Assembly: GCA_043381765.1 (NCBI GenBank)
Contig: JBHJMP010000705.1
Coordinates: 1 to 21,193, forward strand
DNA length: 21,193 nucleotides
Source: Collodictyon triciliatum
Taxonomy: Eukaryota; CRuMs
Reading direction: 5' to 3'
In this document: in pieces, positions 20,758-21,193 of the stretch
Layout of the letters: each line of letters starts with the position of its first letter
Position numbering within the stretch: position 1 is the stretch's first letter
Translations under genes and position numbers: made by a program
Notes under the pieces: model-generated
Database searches by the model: none
The model's input: the letters and a program-made list of their open reading frames with translations, nothing else
Told to the model about the DNA's origin: nothing

Positions 20758-21192
20758 CTATTTTTTTTTAGAGAAAGGTGTATGCATATTTGGAAGGATT
20801 AAAACAACTTTCTTGAGTATATTTTTAGCGCTGATAAAGTCCCTTGTCAAGAATAAACTTTGTTTGCTTTCTGAGCGATTGCATTCCTTACACATGAGAC
20901 ATATTTACACCTTTTTTATATTTCCTTTCAGTGTCATATATTCCAGTTCTTTTTCGCAGTTGCAACACATCTTGGAGGTTCTAAATTCATCTACGCTAAC
21001 TATTTCAAAACGTTTGGATAGTATTTTTCGTTACCCTCTTCCGATTGTTGGCGTAAAATGGTTCATCAGAGATTTTCTGCTCCAGTCTCCATACGCCAGT
21101 ACAACATCCTTGCCAAATGTCTTTTCGATTCGGTCCGTAAACAACTGTTCACTTCTTTTTGTATTAACATATTGTCTCCATCTCATCTTTCG
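20758..21192 (-). pseudogene. Fanzor/TnpB-like RNA-guided nuclease, C-terminal part, two in-frame TAA codons
   Basis: A single unspliced frame of 144 triplets enters from beyond the right edge and ends at TAG (20760-20758). It shows VVLAYGDWSRKSLMNHFTPT followed by GRG, then SKRFEIVSVDEFRTSKMCCN with the first CxxC at 20967-20956, then CLMCKEC (second CxxC at 20892-20881) and LTRDFISAKNIL, whose Asp (20841-20839) fits the RuvC-III acid. This order of DEFxTS, four-cysteine zinc ribbon and RD-x-x-x-A-x-N-I is the C-terminal signature of TnpB and its eukaryotic Fanzor relatives; the YGDWS block favours Fanzor. Two TAA codons (21033-21031 and 20907-20905) lie in otherwise conserved sequence. No sense use of TAA is seen in the three neighbouring genes, so decay is the likely reading. 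The N-terminal half and RuvC-I Asp lie outside the window. The lack of introns contrasts with the neighbours and fits a mobile origin. Confidence 0.8.
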
Positions 21193-21193
21193 A

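Noticed and set aside
20905-21033. TAA read as glutamine in this organism
   Set aside because: About 2,270 codons in the three reconstructed genes contain no in-frame TAA or TAG and use CAA/CAG for glutamine, so a reassigned host code is unlikely.

Overview
This is a eukaryotic window: AT-rich, very intron-dense, with short exons (typically 40-160 nt), GT-AG introns of roughly 60-550 nt and long runs of simple repeats confined to introns and intergenic DNA. It contains three nearly complete spliced genes and one broken, intron-free piece of a mobile nuclease gene. The flagellar gene LRRC56 and a DENN/DUF547 protein point to a flagellate-capable unicellular eukaryote. The repeat-rich, intron-dense style would suit a rhizarian such as a foraminiferan, but that assignment is a guess.

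Layout, left to right. 1-776: a (GGTTTTTT)12 block, then sequence with no supported gene. 777-3844 (+): a 12-exon, 513-residue major facilitator superfamily sugar-transporter-like gene (MFSD4/NaGLT1 type). 3845-4464: short intergenic DNA. 4465 to at least 14369 (+): about 42 exons coding for at least 1,228 residues of a tripartite DENN - TPR/helical - GRAM - DUF547 protein; its last codons are lost in a 651-N gap. 15173-19563 (-): a 19-exon, 528-residue LRRC56/ODA8 homologue, convergent with the DENN gene. 19564-20757: intergenic, with hairpins at its right end. 20758-21192 (-, running off the window): the C-terminal RuvC/zinc-ribbon part of a Fanzor/TnpB-like RNA-guided nuclease gene, with two in-frame TAA codons.

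The three spliced genes were reconstructed exon by exon from splice signals, continuous phase and family motifs. The transporter totals 1,542 nt and the LRRC56 gene 1,587 nt, both exact multiples of three and both ending in TGA. The genes do not form a pathway: one is a membrane transporter, one a membrane-traffic (Rab-regulator type) protein and one a dynein-arm assembly factor. The most unusual items are the Fanzor remnant with a nested stem-loop just past its stop, the DENN-GRAM-DUF547 fusion, and two GC-AG introns required by reading phase in the DENN gene.
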